Positions 30,266 through 38,671 of a stretch of 64,000 nt of DNA are shown piece by piece (positions within the stretch are counted from its first letter, which is position 1; the number at the start of each line of letters is the position of its first letter). Made by a program: the position numbers and the translations under genes. Under the pieces are notes generated by a model that was not told the DNA's origin, searched no databases, and saw only the letters and a program-made list of their open reading frames with translations. Source of the stretch: Gulbenkiania mobilis (GTDB lineage Bacteria > Pseudomonadota > Gammaproteobacteria > Burkholderiales > Chromobacteriaceae). The stretch covers positions 62,001 to 126,000 of the forward strand of contig SMDA01000002.1 in NCBI GenBank assembly GCA_004346645.1, read 5' to 3'.

Positions 30266-30781
30266 TTACTCGCCGTCGTAAGCGATGTCGGCACGACGGT
30301 TCTGGGCGTGGTCGGCCTCGGTGTTGCCGGTGGCACGCGGTTTTTCCTTGCCGAAGCTGACGGCCTCGAGTTGGGACTCCGGAACGCCCAGTACCTGCAT
30401 GGCGCGCTTCACGCTCTCTGCACGGCGCTGCCCCAGACCCAGGTTGTACTCGCGGCTGCCGCGCACGTCGGTATTGCCCTGGATGGTCACCTTGCGCTGG
30501 CTGTTCGACTTCAGGTACGCCGAATGGTTGTTGACCACGGTCTGGCCGTCGCCCTTGACCACGCTGGAGTCGAAGTCGAAGAACACGCTGCGCTGGGACA
30601 GCGGGCTGTTCGGGTCACGCAGCGGGTCCACGGTGTTCTGGCCGGCGGTGCCCGGGGTGACGGTGGAAGCCTGGCCGTCCATGCCGGTGGAGCCGGTCAC
30701 GGGCGCCGGAGCCTGCTTGCTGGCGCAGGCGGCAAGCAGCGTGACGGTAGCGGTGCTGACGAGTACGTGTTTCCAGTTCAT
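30266..30781 (-). CDS. pal: Peptidoglycan-associated lipoprotein Pal
   Basis: 171 aa. Signal peptide with lipobox TLLAAC, then a short linker and the OmpA-like domain containing IQGNTDVRGSREYNLGLGQRRAESV, which binds meso-diaminopimelate of peptidoglycan. It anchors the outer membrane and is moved to the septum by TolB release. It lies 33 bases after tolB and 51 bases before cpoB, in the conserved order. Confidence 0.97.
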   Translation of the reverse strand: MNWKHVLVSTATVTLLAACASKQAPAPVTGSTGMDGQASTVTPGTAGQNTVDPLRDPNSPLSQRSVFFDFDSSVVKGDGQTVVNNHSAYLKSNSQRKVTIQGNTDVRGSREYNLGLGQRRAESVKRAMQVLGVPESQLEAVSFGKEKPRATGNTEADHAQNRRADIAYDGE

Positions 30782-30814
30782 TCTGGGGTCTCCTTGGGTT
30801 GAACGACGAAGGGG

Positions 30815-32107
30815 TTACGGCTGGTTGAAGGGACCCCAGGCCGGGTCCTGCACATCGCCGTTGATCACGGCAAGACGGACACGGCTGGAGCCATCGGGAT
30901 TGGCGGCATAGAGGACGCTGCGCCCCCCCTCGTCGCTGGCATACAGCACCATGCGACCGTTAGGGGCGAAGCTGGGGCGCTCGTTGTAGGCGGCATCGGA
31001 AATCGTGCGGCTGTCGCTGCTGCCGAAGTCCTGCACGATCACGCGGAAGCGTCCGCCCTCGCGTCGCACGTAGGTGAAGCTGCGACCGTCGGGCGAGACC
31101 TTGGGCGAGACGTTGTAGCTGCCTTCCCATGTCAGGCGCCGCGCTTCACCGCCGCCAGCAGGCGCACTGTAGATCTGAGGCGTGCCGCTACGGTCGGAGA
31201 CGAACAGCAGGGTATTGCCATCCGGCGTCCAGGTCGGTTCGGTGTCGATGGCGTCGCTGCGCGTCACCCTGCGGGCCTGTCCGCCAGCGGCGTCGATCAC
31301 ATACACTTGCGAGTTGCCGCTGGTGGTGAGCACCACGGCCAGGCGGGTGCCGTCCGGGCTCCAGGCGGGTGCCGAATTGCTGCCCTTGAAGTTGGCCACA
31401 GCGCGGCGCTGGCCGGTGGCCAAGTCCTGCACCCAGACCACCGGCTTGCGGCTTTCAAACGACACATAGGCCAGACGGCGGCCGTCCGGCGACCAGGACG
31501 GCGAGATGATCGGTTCGCGCGAGCGCAGGATGGTCTGCGGACGGGCACCATCCACATCGGACACCTGCAGCAGGTACTCGCGGCCGGACTTCAGCACGTA
31601 GGCGATACGTGTGTTGAAGAGGCCGCGGTGGCCGGTAAGCGCCTGATAGATCATGTCGGCGATGGTGTGTGCCACGTCACGCGTCTGTGCCACCGGCACG
31701 GTGAAGGTGCCACCCGTGAGCTGCTTGCGCTGGGCAGTGTCGAACAGGCGGAAGCTGATGCGTACCTGTCCGTTACCCGCATCCTCCACTCGGCCCAGCG
31801 CCAGTGACTGCGCACCGGCTGCCTGCCAGGCGGGTAGTGGCGGTGAAGCGGGGTCGGCCGGCGCCATGGGCACTGCGGATGGGCTGATCTGACGGAAGAA
31901 GCCGGTCATGTCCAGGTCGCTGCGCACGATGGGGGTCAGGTTGCCACCCACGCGGCTGGCCTCGTCCTGAAAGGCGGCCACGGCAATCGGGTGACGGTTG
32001 GTGCCGCCACCGACGATCTCGATCGTCATTTCGGCCCGCGCAGCCGGCAGCATGCAGAGCGCGGCGAGCGCCCAAGCCAATGTCAGCAACAGTCTGAAGG
32101 GTTTCAT
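30815..32107 (-). CDS. tolB: Tol-Pal system protein TolB
   Basis: 430 aa periplasmic protein. A cleavable signal peptide (LTLAWALAALCMLPAARA) precedes the N-terminal TolB domain, followed by a six-bladed beta-propeller with repeated SWSPDGRRLAYVS, AWSPDGTRLAVV and TWTPDGNTLLFVSD blades. It shuttles between Pal and TolA. Starts at ATG 32107, 33 bases after tolA. Confidence 0.97.
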   Translation of the reverse strand: MKPFRLLLTLAWALAALCMLPAARAEMTIEIVGGGTNRHPIAVAAFQDEASRVGGNLTPIVRSDLDMTGFFRQISPSAVPMAPADPASPPLPAWQAAGAQSLALGRVEDAGNGQVRISFRLFDTAQRKQLTGGTFTVPVAQTRDVAHTIADMIYQALTGHRGLFNTRIAYVLKSGREYLLQVSDVDGARPQTILRSREPIISPSWSPDGRRLAYVSFESRKPVVWVQDLATGQRRAVANFKGSNSAPAWSPDGTRLAVVLTTSGNSQVYVIDAAGGQARRVTRSDAIDTEPTWTPDGNTLLFVSDRSGTPQIYSAPAGGGEARRLTWEGSYNVSPKVSPDGRSFTYVRREGGRFRVIVQDFGSSDSRTISDAAYNERPSFAPNGRMVLYASDEGGRSVLYAANPDGSSRVRLAVINGDVQDPAWGPFNQP

Positions 32108-32140
32108 GCTTTTCCTCGAAAACAGGCGATGCCTCTGGGC

Positions 32141-33049
32141 TTACTTCGGCCGGAACACCAGCCGGAAACGTCGGTACTCAGCGGGGTCTGCTCCGGACGG
32201 CAGCGGCGGGAATGTCCGCGCCTCTCGGATGGCCTGCTGCACGGCCTGATCGTAGCCCGCATGACCACTGGACTTGATCAGCCGGATGGTGCGTACCTCC
32301 AGCGTAGGCAGGATGGTGACCTCCACTTCCGCGCTGGGGTTGCCCTCCATGTCTGGCGGAATCTGGATCAGCGGCCGGATGCGGGCGACCACCTTGCTGC
32401 TGTAACCGCTGTCATCCACTCCCTTGCCGCTGGGGCTGCCCCCCATCACACCGTTGGCCGAACCGGGCTGGTCACTGCGGCCGTTGGGCTTGCGGCTGGT
32501 ATTGTTGCTCCCAAGATCGGCCAGCAGTTCGTCGGCGTCGGCGTTGTAGCGCGGGGCCGTCTGCTTGCCCCGGTTGGCCGGCGTGTCGACCTGCTTGGTG
32601 GCGGGCTTCCGCTCCCCGGGGGCCGGCTTGGGTTCGGGCTTGCTATCCGTCTTGGGCGGAACCTTGGCCGGCACAGGCTTCGGCTCGGGCGTGGGTTCGG
32701 GCCTGGGCGCTGGCCGCAGCTTGGGTGCGGGCGCCTTGGCCATCGCCACCGGGGCAGAGGCGCTGCTGCGTGCGGGGGGCGTCCGCTCGCCAAGCTGAAT
32801 GTCGGCCTTAGGGGGCGCGGCCACTTCAGGCGCGGGCGCTTTTGGCCGGACAGGGACCGTTTGCGGCACCACAGTTTCATCGACCGGTGGAGGTGGCGCA
32901 CTCGTCCAGAGCTCCAGCGCCATGGGCACCGGCTTCTCGAACTCGGGCTCATGAAAAGCGCTCAGCGCCAACCCCGCGATGACCACCGCGTGCAACAGCA
33001 GGGAAATCAGCCAGGATACCAGGCCCGGCCCGACAGGCTGCCTGGTCAT
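32141..33049 (-). CDS. tolA: Cell envelope integrity protein TolA
   Basis: 302 aa. One membrane anchor (residues ~11-32, SWLISLLLHAVVIAGLAL) contains the Ser/His pair typical of TonB/TolA anchors. A long Pro/Ala/Lys-rich domain follows, shorter than the helical domain of E. coli TolA, and then a C-terminal TonB-like fold (GEVEVTILPTLEVRTIRLIKSSG-like region). It couples the TolQR motor to Pal. ATG overlaps the tolR stop (TAATG). Confidence 0.88.
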   Translation of the reverse strand: MTRQPVGPGLVSWLISLLLHAVVIAGLALSAFHEPEFEKPVPMALELWTSAPPPPVDETVVPQTVPVRPKAPAPEVAAPPKADIQLGERTPPARSSASAPVAMAKAPAPKLRPAPRPEPTPEPKPVPAKVPPKTDSKPEPKPAPGERKPATKQVDTPANRGKQTAPRYNADADELLADLGSNNTSRKPNGRSDQPGSANGVMGGSPSGKGVDDSGYSSKVVARIRPLIQIPPDMEGNPSAEVEVTILPTLEVRTIRLIKSSGHAGYDQAVQQAIREARTFPPLPSGADPAEYRRFRLVFRPK

Positions 33050-33450
33050 TACGGCTGCTTCACCGTCAGGGCCACCTTGTTGATGCCGGCCATGTGCAGC
33101 GCATCCGCCACGCGGACCACATCGGCGTACTTGAGGTCGCGGTGGGCAGAAATCACCACCGGCGCGTCGTCGGTGCGCACCGTGCGCAGCGTTTCGGCCA
33201 AGGTGTCCACGGATTCCACCGGACGGGACGTCTCACCGACACGTACGGTCATGGCGCCGCTGGCGTCGATGGCCACTTCCACCGGCTTCTGGGCCAGTGC
33301 CGGGGCTTTGGACACCGAGGGCACTTCGATCACCCCGGGGGTGAACATGGGAGCGGTCACCATGAAGATGACCAGCAGCACCAGCATCACGTCGATGTAA
33401 GGGACGACGTTCATCTGGTTCATCTGGCGGCGTGGGCGACGGTTCAGCAT
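33049..33450 (-). CDS. tolR: Tol-Pal system protein TolR (ExbD/TolR family)
   Basis: 133 aa. A basic start (RRPRRQ) is followed by the family signature MNVVPYIDVMLVLLVIFMV with the proton-pathway Asp20, and a periplasmic ExbD domain. It forms the ion-driven motor with TolQ. Unusually, no tolQ lies upstream: after 111 bases that hold a hairpin comes an unrelated methyltransferase gene on the same strand. TolQ must be encoded elsewhere or replaced by an ExbB-type protein. Confidence 0.92.
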   Translation of the reverse strand: MLNRRPRRQMNQMNVVPYIDVMLVLLVIFMVTAPMFTPGVIEVPSVSKAPALAQKPVEVAIDASGAMTVRVGETSRPVESVDTLAETLRTVRTDDAPVVISAHRDLKYADVVRVADALHMAGINKVALTVKQP

Positions 33451-33507
33451 GCGAATGGGCCAAAGGACAACGGGGCGATCATATCATCCCCCCGCCGGCC
33501 GGGTTGA

Positions 33508-33534
33508 GCACAGCCGGTGAGACGCCGGCTGTGC
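33508..33534. terminator. Hairpin upstream of tolR
   Basis: GCACAGCCGG (33508-33517) pairs with CCGGCTGTGC (33525-33534), 7-base loop. It separates the methyltransferase gene from tolR. There is no U-run on the minus strand, so termination strength is uncertain. Confidence 0.45.
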
Positions 33535-33561
33535 GATAAAAGTTTCTGAGGATGGGCCATC

Positions 33562-34227
33562 TTAACGCCGGATGGCAAGGGTCAATCCGTCCCCGACCGG
33601 CAGCACGCACAGGTGGATGCGGTTGTCTTCCCTCAGTCGGGCGTTGAAGGCATGTATCAGGTGCACGCCTGGCGGATCGTCCGCCTGCGGCTGCATGACA
33701 CGGCCGGAGAGGAAGATGTTGTCAATCGCGATCACACCACCGGGCCGTACCAGTTGGAGGCAGGCTTCGTAATAATCGGGATAGCCGGGCTTGTCAGCGT
33801 CGATGAAGGCCAGATCAAAACTGCCTGCCTGCCCCTCGGCCAGCAAGGTCTCCAAGGTAAGCTTGGCCGGCTGCAGATGAAGGCTGATGCGGTCGGCCAC
33901 GCCGGCTTCCTGCCAGTACTGCCGGGCGATATCAGTGAAGGCCTCGCTGACGTCACAGGCCACTACCTCTCCTTCGGGCGGCATGGCCAGCGCCACCGCC
34001 AGGGTGCTGTAGCCGGTAAACACGCCGATCTCCAGATAGCGACGCACCCCGGTCAGGCGCGTCAGCCAGCCCATGAACTGCCCCTGCTCGGGCGCGATCT
34101 GCATCTTGGCCAGACGGTGCCCGGCGGTATGGGAGCGCAAGCGCGCCATCACCGGCGGCTCGGTCAGGCCGATGGCAAGCAGATAGTCGTGCAGGGCTGC
34201 ATCCAGCGGCAGTGAGCGGTGGGTCAT
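33562..34227 (-). CDS. O-methyltransferase (class I, SAM-dependent, caffeoyl-CoA type)
   Basis: 221 aa. The SAM-binding motif I is RYLEIGVFTGYSTLAVALA, followed by VVACDVSEAFTDIAR, FDLAFIDADKPGYPDYYE (metal-binding aspartates) and GGVIAIDNIFLSGRV. This is the Methyltransf_3 family, related to plant caffeoyl-CoA O-methyltransferase and bacterial YrrM-type enzymes; the substrate is unknown. ATG 34227 (MTHRSLPLDAALHDYLL) has GAGGAAA before it, so the longer frame upstream is rejected. It occupies the place where tolQ is found in many relatives. Confidence 0.87.
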   Translation of the reverse strand: MTHRSLPLDAALHDYLLAIGLTEPPVMARLRSHTAGHRLAKMQIAPEQGQFMGWLTRLTGVRRYLEIGVFTGYSTLAVALAMPPEGEVVACDVSEAFTDIARQYWQEAGVADRISLHLQPAKLTLETLLAEGQAGSFDLAFIDADKPGYPDYYEACLQLVRPGGVIAIDNIFLSGRVMQPQADDPPGVHLIHAFNARLREDNRIHLCVLPVGDGLTLAIRR

Positions 34228-34301
34228 GCGTTTCCTCGTTCCTGAAAGCAAAAACGCCCGCGAGGGGCGTTTCTTCGGGCGCCGACTGCGCGGCGGACAC
34301 C

Positions 34302-34481
34302 TCACTCCGGCTGGTAGGCGTAGCCTTTCTGCGGCAGACGCGACTCTTTCCAGCGGCGCAGATCCTCCAGATTCAGCTTGCGGTCCCACCAGGTCAGACG
34401 CAGTTCGCGGCGCTCCTGTTCCACCTCCGGGTGCTTCTCGAGGAAGTCTTTCATGAAGGCGGTGAATTCGGACTGGTACAT
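34302..34481 (-). CDS. Small DUF3460 family protein
   Basis: 59 aa. It reads MYQSEFTAFMKDFLEKHPEV at the start and ends ...PQKGYAYQPE, the pattern of DUF3460, a short protein widespread in beta-proteobacteria. It is highly charged, with a WWDRK element in the middle, and has no signal peptide. Function unknown. GGAGGA precedes the ATG at good spacing. It lies 74 bases upstream of the methyltransferase gene on the same strand and may be its operon partner. Confidence 0.85.
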   Translation of the reverse strand: MYQSEFTAFMKDFLEKHPEVEQERRELRLTWWDRKLNLEDLRRWKESRLPQKGYAYQPE

Positions 34482-34544
34482 GGTCGGTCCTCCTGTTCGA
34501 AGCGCAAGATTTTACGCAAAAAACGACAGCCCGCCTACCCGGTC

Positions 34545-34572
34545 TTGCCCCCCGTGGCGCGCATGGCATAAT
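34545..34572 (+). promoter_or_regulatory. Candidate sigma-70 promoter for the glutamine synthetase-like gene
   Basis: TTGCCC (34545-34550) and CATAAT (34567-34572) are spaced by 16 bases, about 84 bases before the start codon of the downstream enzyme gene, in a 174-base intergenic region. Confidence 0.4.
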
Positions 34573-34655
34573 CGGCCGGAGCTTTTGCTCCAGAAAAACA
34601 ACAGACATCGGACGACAGGCCCCGCCACATCCATCGATAAAAACGGAGAAACACC

Positions 34656-36011
34656 ATGTCTGAACGCGTGCTGCCGGATGAGGCAGCAGCCTGGCTCAGA
34701 AGCCCCCCCGTACGTGATGTCGAGATGATCTTTCCCGACATGACCGGCGTACCACGCGGCAAAACGCTGCCGGCTGCCGCCTTCCTCGCAGGCCAGCGGC
34801 TGGCGATTGCGCGTGCCGTGGCCATCCAGTCCTACACGGGCGACTTCCCCGACTATCGCTTTTACGGCGAGCACGACCCGGACGTCACGCTGGAACCCGA
34901 CCTTTCCACGCTGCGGCCGGTGCCATGGGCCAAGACGCCGCGGGCGCTGGTATTGTGCGACTGCGTGGACCACGACGGCGGCTACTCTCCGATCGCACCG
35001 CGCTCTGCCCTGCGGCGCGTGCTAGAGGGCTATGCCCGACTGGGTCTGCAGCCAGTGGTGGCACCGGAGCTGGAGTTCTACCTGTTCCGGCCTTCGGCCA
35101 ACCCCGATGCACCTTTCCAGCCGCCCGAGCTGCGTGGCGGCAGGGTGGAGACCGGCCAGGAGGCCTTCGCACTAGGTGCCCTCAACGAGCTGGAAGACTT
35201 CTTCGACGATCTGTACCGTGCCTGCGAGGTGCTGGGCATTGGCACCGACACCTATGTGCACGAGATGGGTGTGAGCCAGTTCGAGATCAACCTCAAGCAC
35301 GGCGAGGCGCTGGCACTGGCCGACCAGACCTTTCTCTTCAAGTATGTACTGAAGGAAACCGCGCTACGTCACGGCCTGACGGCAGTATGCATGGCCAAGC
35401 CGCTGGCCGGCGCACCCGGCAGCTCAATGCATCTGCACCAGAGCGTGGTGGATGCCAACGGCCAGAATGTCTTCAGCGACGCTGACGGCACACCGACCGC
35501 CCTCTTCCATCATTACATCGGCGGGCTTCAGACACACCTGGGCGCGCTGATGCCGCTCTTCTGTCCCAACCCCAATTCCTACCGGCGCTTCACCAAGGGC
35601 CTGGCCGCCCCCGTGAACCTTTCCTGGGGGGTGGATAACCGGTCGGTGGGCCTGCGCATCCCGGTGGCCCCGCCCGCTGCGCGACGGGTGGAGAACCGCC
35701 TGCCGGGCTGCGACGCCAACCCCTACCTGGCATTGGCCGCCAGTCTCGGAGCGGGACTGCTGGGCATCCAGGACCAAACCGCGCCCTCCGAGCCGGTGCA
35801 AGGCAATGTGTTTCGCGAGGAGAGCCCCTGCGACATGCTGCCCTGCTCGATGGAGGCGGCACTGGAGGCAATGCAGGGGTCGCACGCCCCCACCCGGCTA
35901 TTCGGCGAAGCGTTCACCGCCGCGCTGCTGGCCCTGCGCGAGCTGGAGCTGGGATGCTTCCGCGAGGAGATCACCCCGTGGGAGCGGCGCTACCTGCGCA
36001 ATACTGCCTGA
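34656..36011 (+). CDS. Glutamine synthetase family protein (PuuA/GlnT-like)
   Basis: 451 aa, the length of gamma-glutamylpolyamine synthetases. It contains the beta-grasp entry PDMTGVPRGKTLPAAAF, PELEFYLFRP, MGVSQFEINLKHGEALALADQT, SSMHLHQS and the glutamate-binding SWGVDNRSVGLRIP with RVENRLPGCDANPYL. It lacks the adenylylation loop of GlnA, and main nitrogen GlnA should be elsewhere. Likely role is gamma-glutamylation of putrescine or another amine. No puu genes are near, so the substrate is unresolved. GGAGA precedes the ATG; a strong hairpin follows the stop. A one-mismatch copy of the repeated 12-mer is at 35093-35104. Confidence 0.88.
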   Translation: MSERVLPDEAAAWLRSPPVRDVEMIFPDMTGVPRGKTLPAAAFLAGQRLAIARAVAIQSYTGDFPDYRFYGEHDPDVTLEPDLSTLRPVPWAKTPRALVLCDCVDHDGGYSPIAPRSALRRVLEGYARLGLQPVVAPELEFYLFRPSANPDAPFQPPELRGGRVETGQEAFALGALNELEDFFDDLYRACEVLGIGTDTYVHEMGVSQFEINLKHGEALALADQTFLFKYVLKETALRHGLTAVCMAKPLAGAPGSSMHLHQSVVDANGQNVFSDADGTPTALFHHYIGGLQTHLGALMPLFCPNPNSYRRFTKGLAAPVNLSWGVDNRSVGLRIPVAPPAARRVENRLPGCDANPYLALAASLGAGLLGIQDQTAPSEPVQGNVFREESPCDMLPCSMEAALEAMQGSHAPTRLFGEAFTAALLALRELELGCFREEITPWERRYLRNTA

Positions 36012-36030
36012 TCCGCGGTGAGTACCAAAA

Positions 36031-36058
36031 GGAAAGCCACCCGAGAGGGTGGCTTTCC
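36031..36058. terminator. Strong hairpin between the glutamine synthetase-like gene and a convergent gene
   Basis: A perfect 12-base stem GGAAAGCCACCC (36031-36042) with GGGTGGCTTTCC (36047-36058), GAGA loop. It stands 20 bases after one stop codon and 24 before the other, so it should serve both convergent genes. Confidence 0.65.
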
Positions 36059-36081
36059 CGTTGCAGGTGCCCCGGGCGGAC

Positions 36082-36423
36082 TCAGCCGCCTGCAGGACCC
36101 TTGCGCTGCGCCTGCAAGCGCGCTGCGACCTGCTCGATGGCCGCTTCGCGACCCAGGCCAGGATGACGGAACTGCTCGGCCTGAATCCACTGCTCGGCCA
36201 GCGCACGGTCTCCTCGGCTGGCGCGCAGCAGGCGGCCATAGGCCTCGCCGGTGGAGTGGTCCATGATGCCGATGGGCCGAGTTTGGGTCTGGGCCAGGGT
36301 GGGGCGGACATCCTGGCGGCCGGCAGCACGCTGCCCCGGGGGCTGCCGGCGTCCCGCGATCATGCGGCCTGCCACCACCGCCAGCACTACTCCGATTCCG
36401 ACCCCCGCGATCAATGCCCACAT
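36082..36423 (-). CDS. Hypothetical single-pass membrane protein
   Basis: 113 aa. A strongly hydrophobic segment at residues 2-19 (WALIAGVGIGVVLAVVAG) followed by RR suggests an N-terminal anchor with the rest cytosolic or periplasmic. The remainder is Arg/Gln/Ala-rich with no recognised motif. Start placed at ATG 36423; a TTG 24 bases upstream keeps the same frame. No family recognised. The 195 bases upstream, up to the uspA gene, carry no other feature I can support. Confidence 0.55.
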   Translation of the reverse strand: MWALIAGVGIGVVLAVVAGRMIAGRRQPPGQRAAGRQDVRPTLAQTQTRPIGIMDHSTGEAYGRLLRASRGDRALAEQWIQAEQFRHPGLGREAAIEQVAARLQAQRKGPAGG

Positions 36424-36618
36424 CTTTAGCTGTCGTCCTTTCCGCAAGCCGGTCGGCTAGATTCTTCTGTCATAAAACAAAGCCGCCTATTCTACGGAAA
36501 TTACGGCTCGCCGTCAGTTGCCCTAGGTCAAGGGAGGCGGGTGTCACGGCTTTTCGCATCGCGGCAGGGGTGTATGCTGATTGGGCAGATCAATACCGGA
36601 AGAGGCAAGGAGGCAAGC

Positions 36619-37116
36619 ATGTTCAGGCATATCGTGGCGGCGGTGGACGACCATCAGGGCAATGTCCAGGCCCTGCGCCAGGCCGGACGGCTGGCGGCGG
36701 CTGTCGATGCACGGCTGACGCTGTGTCATGTGGTGGACCTGCAGGCGCTGGCCAACCGGACCGTCGGCACCAGCGACAATCATCAGTTGCATGAGGCGGG
36801 CCGGCAGGCGGCCCAGGCGTTACTGGAGGCCGCCGAGAAAGTGGCACTCAACGAGGGGTGCCACCGTATCCATCTGCATGCAGGCGAAACCTGGGAAGGC
36901 AAGGGCGCGCTGGCGCATGCTTTTGTGCAGTTTGCCGAACGCGAACGCGCGGACTTGGTGGTGCTGGGCACCCATGGTCGTACCGGGCTGCGCCACCTGC
37001 TGATGGGCAGTTTTGCCGAAGCCGTGCTGCGCGAGGCCCCCTGCCCGGTGATGGTGATCCGGGGTGATCAGGAAGAAGCGGACAGCGCCATGGCCGACCG
37101 GCCGCCCTTACTCTGA
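36619..37116 (+). CDS. Universal stress protein (UspA family)
   Basis: 165 aa. The start FRHIVAAVDDHQGN and the ATP-binding signature VVLGTHGRTGLRHLLMGSFA plus VLREAPCPVMVIR mark an ATP-binding Usp domain. ATG 36619 is chosen because of AAGGAGG at 5 bases. These proteins are induced in growth arrest and redox or membrane stress; the target is unknown. The 3' end overlaps tlyA, on the other strand, by 9 bases. Confidence 0.9.
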   Translation: MFRHIVAAVDDHQGNVQALRQAGRLAAAVDARLTLCHVVDLQALANRTVGTSDNHQLHEAGRQAAQALLEAAEKVALNEGCHRIHLHAGETWEGKGALAHAFVQFAERERADLVVLGTHGRTGLRHLLMGSFAEAVLREAPCPVMVIRGDQEEADSAMADRPPLL

Positions 37117-37878
37117 GTACGCCAGGCGACGTGCGAAGATGAAGAACTCCCGGTTGCCGTCGCCACCGGTGATGGGGCTGTCGAACCAGTCGAGCACCTC
37201 GTAACCCAGCTCGACCACCGCATCGCGGATCTTCCTCTCCACCAGCGGGTAGTGGCGGGCATCCTTCACCAGCCCGCCACGGCCCAAGCCTTCCCGGCCC
37301 ACTTCGAACTGTGGCTTGACAAGCGAGAGCAGCCATCCACCCGGCCGCACCAGTGGCAGGGCCGACGGCAGCACCAGCGTCAGCGAGATGAACGATACAT
37401 CACAGACCATAAGGTCGAAGGGTTGCCCACCGTTGGCCGAAAGCAGCGCCGCATGATCAAGGGCACGGGCATTGACGCCCTCGAAAGCGGTCACCCGCGC
37501 GTCTTCGGCCAACCTCTGGGCGAGCTGGCCATGTCCCACGTCCACCCCCACCACGCGGTCCACGCCTGCCTGCAGCAGGCAGTCGGTGAAGCCGCCAGTG
37601 GACTGCCCTACATCCAGCACGCACAGGCCGGTCACATCCAGCCCCGCACGTGCCAGCGCGCCCTCCATCTTGAGACCGCCACGCGACACGAAACGGTCCG
37701 AGGGGTCGGGGCGGACCACCAGCACAGCATCGGGCGGGAGCTTCAGGCTGGGCTTGGCCACCGGCTCGGCCCGGCCGCCCTCCACACGGCTGACCCGGCC
37801 GGCAGCTATCAGGTTCTGCGCGGCGGTGCGCGAAGCGGCCAGTCCCTGCTCGACAAGGAGAAGATCGACACGGATCAT
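37108..37878 (-). CDS. tlyA: TlyA family rRNA 2'-O-methyltransferase / hemolysin-like protein
   Basis: 256 aa. An N-terminal S4 RNA-binding domain (RVDLLLVEQGLAASRTAAQNLIAAGRV) is fused to an FtsJ-like methyltransferase domain with SRGGLKMEGALARAGLD, VLDVGQSTGGFTDCLLQ and LVKPQFEVG. TlyA in mycobacteria 2'-O-methylates 16S and 23S rRNA; the same modification is likely here but not shown. It carries an exact repeat 12-mer (37504-37515, read as RLAED). Convergent with the Usp gene and divergent from yceH. Confidence 0.9.
   Translation of the reverse strand: MIRVDLLLVEQGLAASRTAAQNLIAAGRVSRVEGGRAEPVAKPSLKLPPDAVLVVRPDPSDRFVSRGGLKMEGALARAGLDVTGLCVLDVGQSTGGFTDCLLQAGVDRVVGVDVGHGQLAQRLAEDARVTAFEGVNARALDHAALLSANGGQPFDLMVCDVSFISLTLVLPSALPLVRPGGWLLSLVKPQFEVGREGLGRGGLVKDARHYPLVERKIRDAVVELGYEVLDWFDSPITGGDGNREFFIFARRLAYSE
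37504..37515 (-). repeat. Copy of repeated 12-mer AGGTTGGCCGAA, inside tlyA
   Basis: Exact copy on the minus strand, read in tlyA as R-L-A-E-D. Confidence 0.7.
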
Positions 37879-38001
37879 GGAAGGTATCCTGGATAAAACG
37901 GGAAGGAAGGGTGGCGAGCGGCCGGGGCCTTGTCAAGCACCGCTACCGCCACGTGCGTCCCGCCCTCTTCCCTTCGATGAATGACTGCGCAGGAGACCGC
38001 A

Positions 38002-38640
38002 ATGGAAGAACGTACCCTCACCCTGCATGAAGTACGCGTGCTGGGCGTACTGATCGAGAAGCAGGCACTGACCCCCGACACCTACCCGATGACGCTCAAC
38101 GCGCTCGTGGCTGGCTGCAACCAGCTGACCAATCGCGAACCCGTGCTGCAACTGTCCGAAACGGACGTCATCACCGCGCTGGACGGCCTGATGGCACAGA
38201 AGCTGGTGGGCGAGCGGCAGCCCGGAGGCAGCCGCGTAGCCAAGTACGAGCATCGCCTGCCCTATGTGTGGAATATCGACGGGGCCCGGCTGGCCGCGCT
38301 GGCGGTGCTGATGCTGCGTGGCCCGCAGACAGCGGCCGAAATCCGCGCCAAGGCAGGACGCCTCTATGGCTTCAGCGGCATCGAGGAAGTGGAAACGGCG
38401 CTTACCGCGCTGGCCGACAAGTATCCGCCTCTGGTGGAACGGATGGCGCGGCAGCCTGGCGAGCGGGGTGCCCGCTGGACGCACCTGCTGTGCGGGCCGG
38501 GCGGCTGCTTTGCCGAGTATCAGCCGCAAGAGGCGATCGAAGTGGGATTGCCGGGCCGGGTGGCCGCGCTGGAGGCGGAGGTCGCCGCGCTGAAGACGCG
38601 GCTGGCCGCCCTGGAAGCCTTTCTGGAGCAGGAAGGCTGA
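38002..38640 (+). CDS. yceH: YceH family protein (DUF480)
   Basis: 212 aa. It has the two winged-helix domains of the DUF480 family: LHEVRVLGVLIEKQALTPDT with YPMTLNALVAGCNQLTNREP, then ALAVLMLRGPQTAAEIRAKA. The last ~25 residues are a short coiled coil (VAALEAEVAALKTRLAALEA). Probably a DNA-binding regulator, but its target is unknown. ATG 38002 follows AGGAG; a second ATG 21 bases upstream is less likely. Convergent with the cupin gene across a hairpin. Confidence 0.9.
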   Translation: MEERTLTLHEVRVLGVLIEKQALTPDTYPMTLNALVAGCNQLTNREPVLQLSETDVITALDGLMAQKLVGERQPGGSRVAKYEHRLPYVWNIDGARLAALAVLMLRGPQTAAEIRAKAGRLYGFSGIEEVETALTALADKYPPLVERMARQPGERGARWTHLLCGPGGCFAEYQPQEAIEVGLPGRVAALEAEVAALKTRLAALEAFLEQEG

Positions 38641-38643
38641 TGC

Positions 38644-38666
38644 AGGGTGCCCGCTTGGGGCACCCT
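38644..38666. terminator. Hairpin between convergent yceH and cupin genes
   Basis: AGGGTGCCC (38644-38652) pairs with GGGCACCCT (38658-38666), 5-base loop. It lies 3 bases after the yceH stop and 5 before the cupin stop. Confidence 0.6.
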
Positions 38667-38671
38667 AGGGT

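Noticed and set aside
36541-36618. Upstream extension of the universal stress protein
   Set aside because: The open frame runs 26 codons further, but the ribosome site AAGGAGG sits just before ATG 36619 and family proteins start there.
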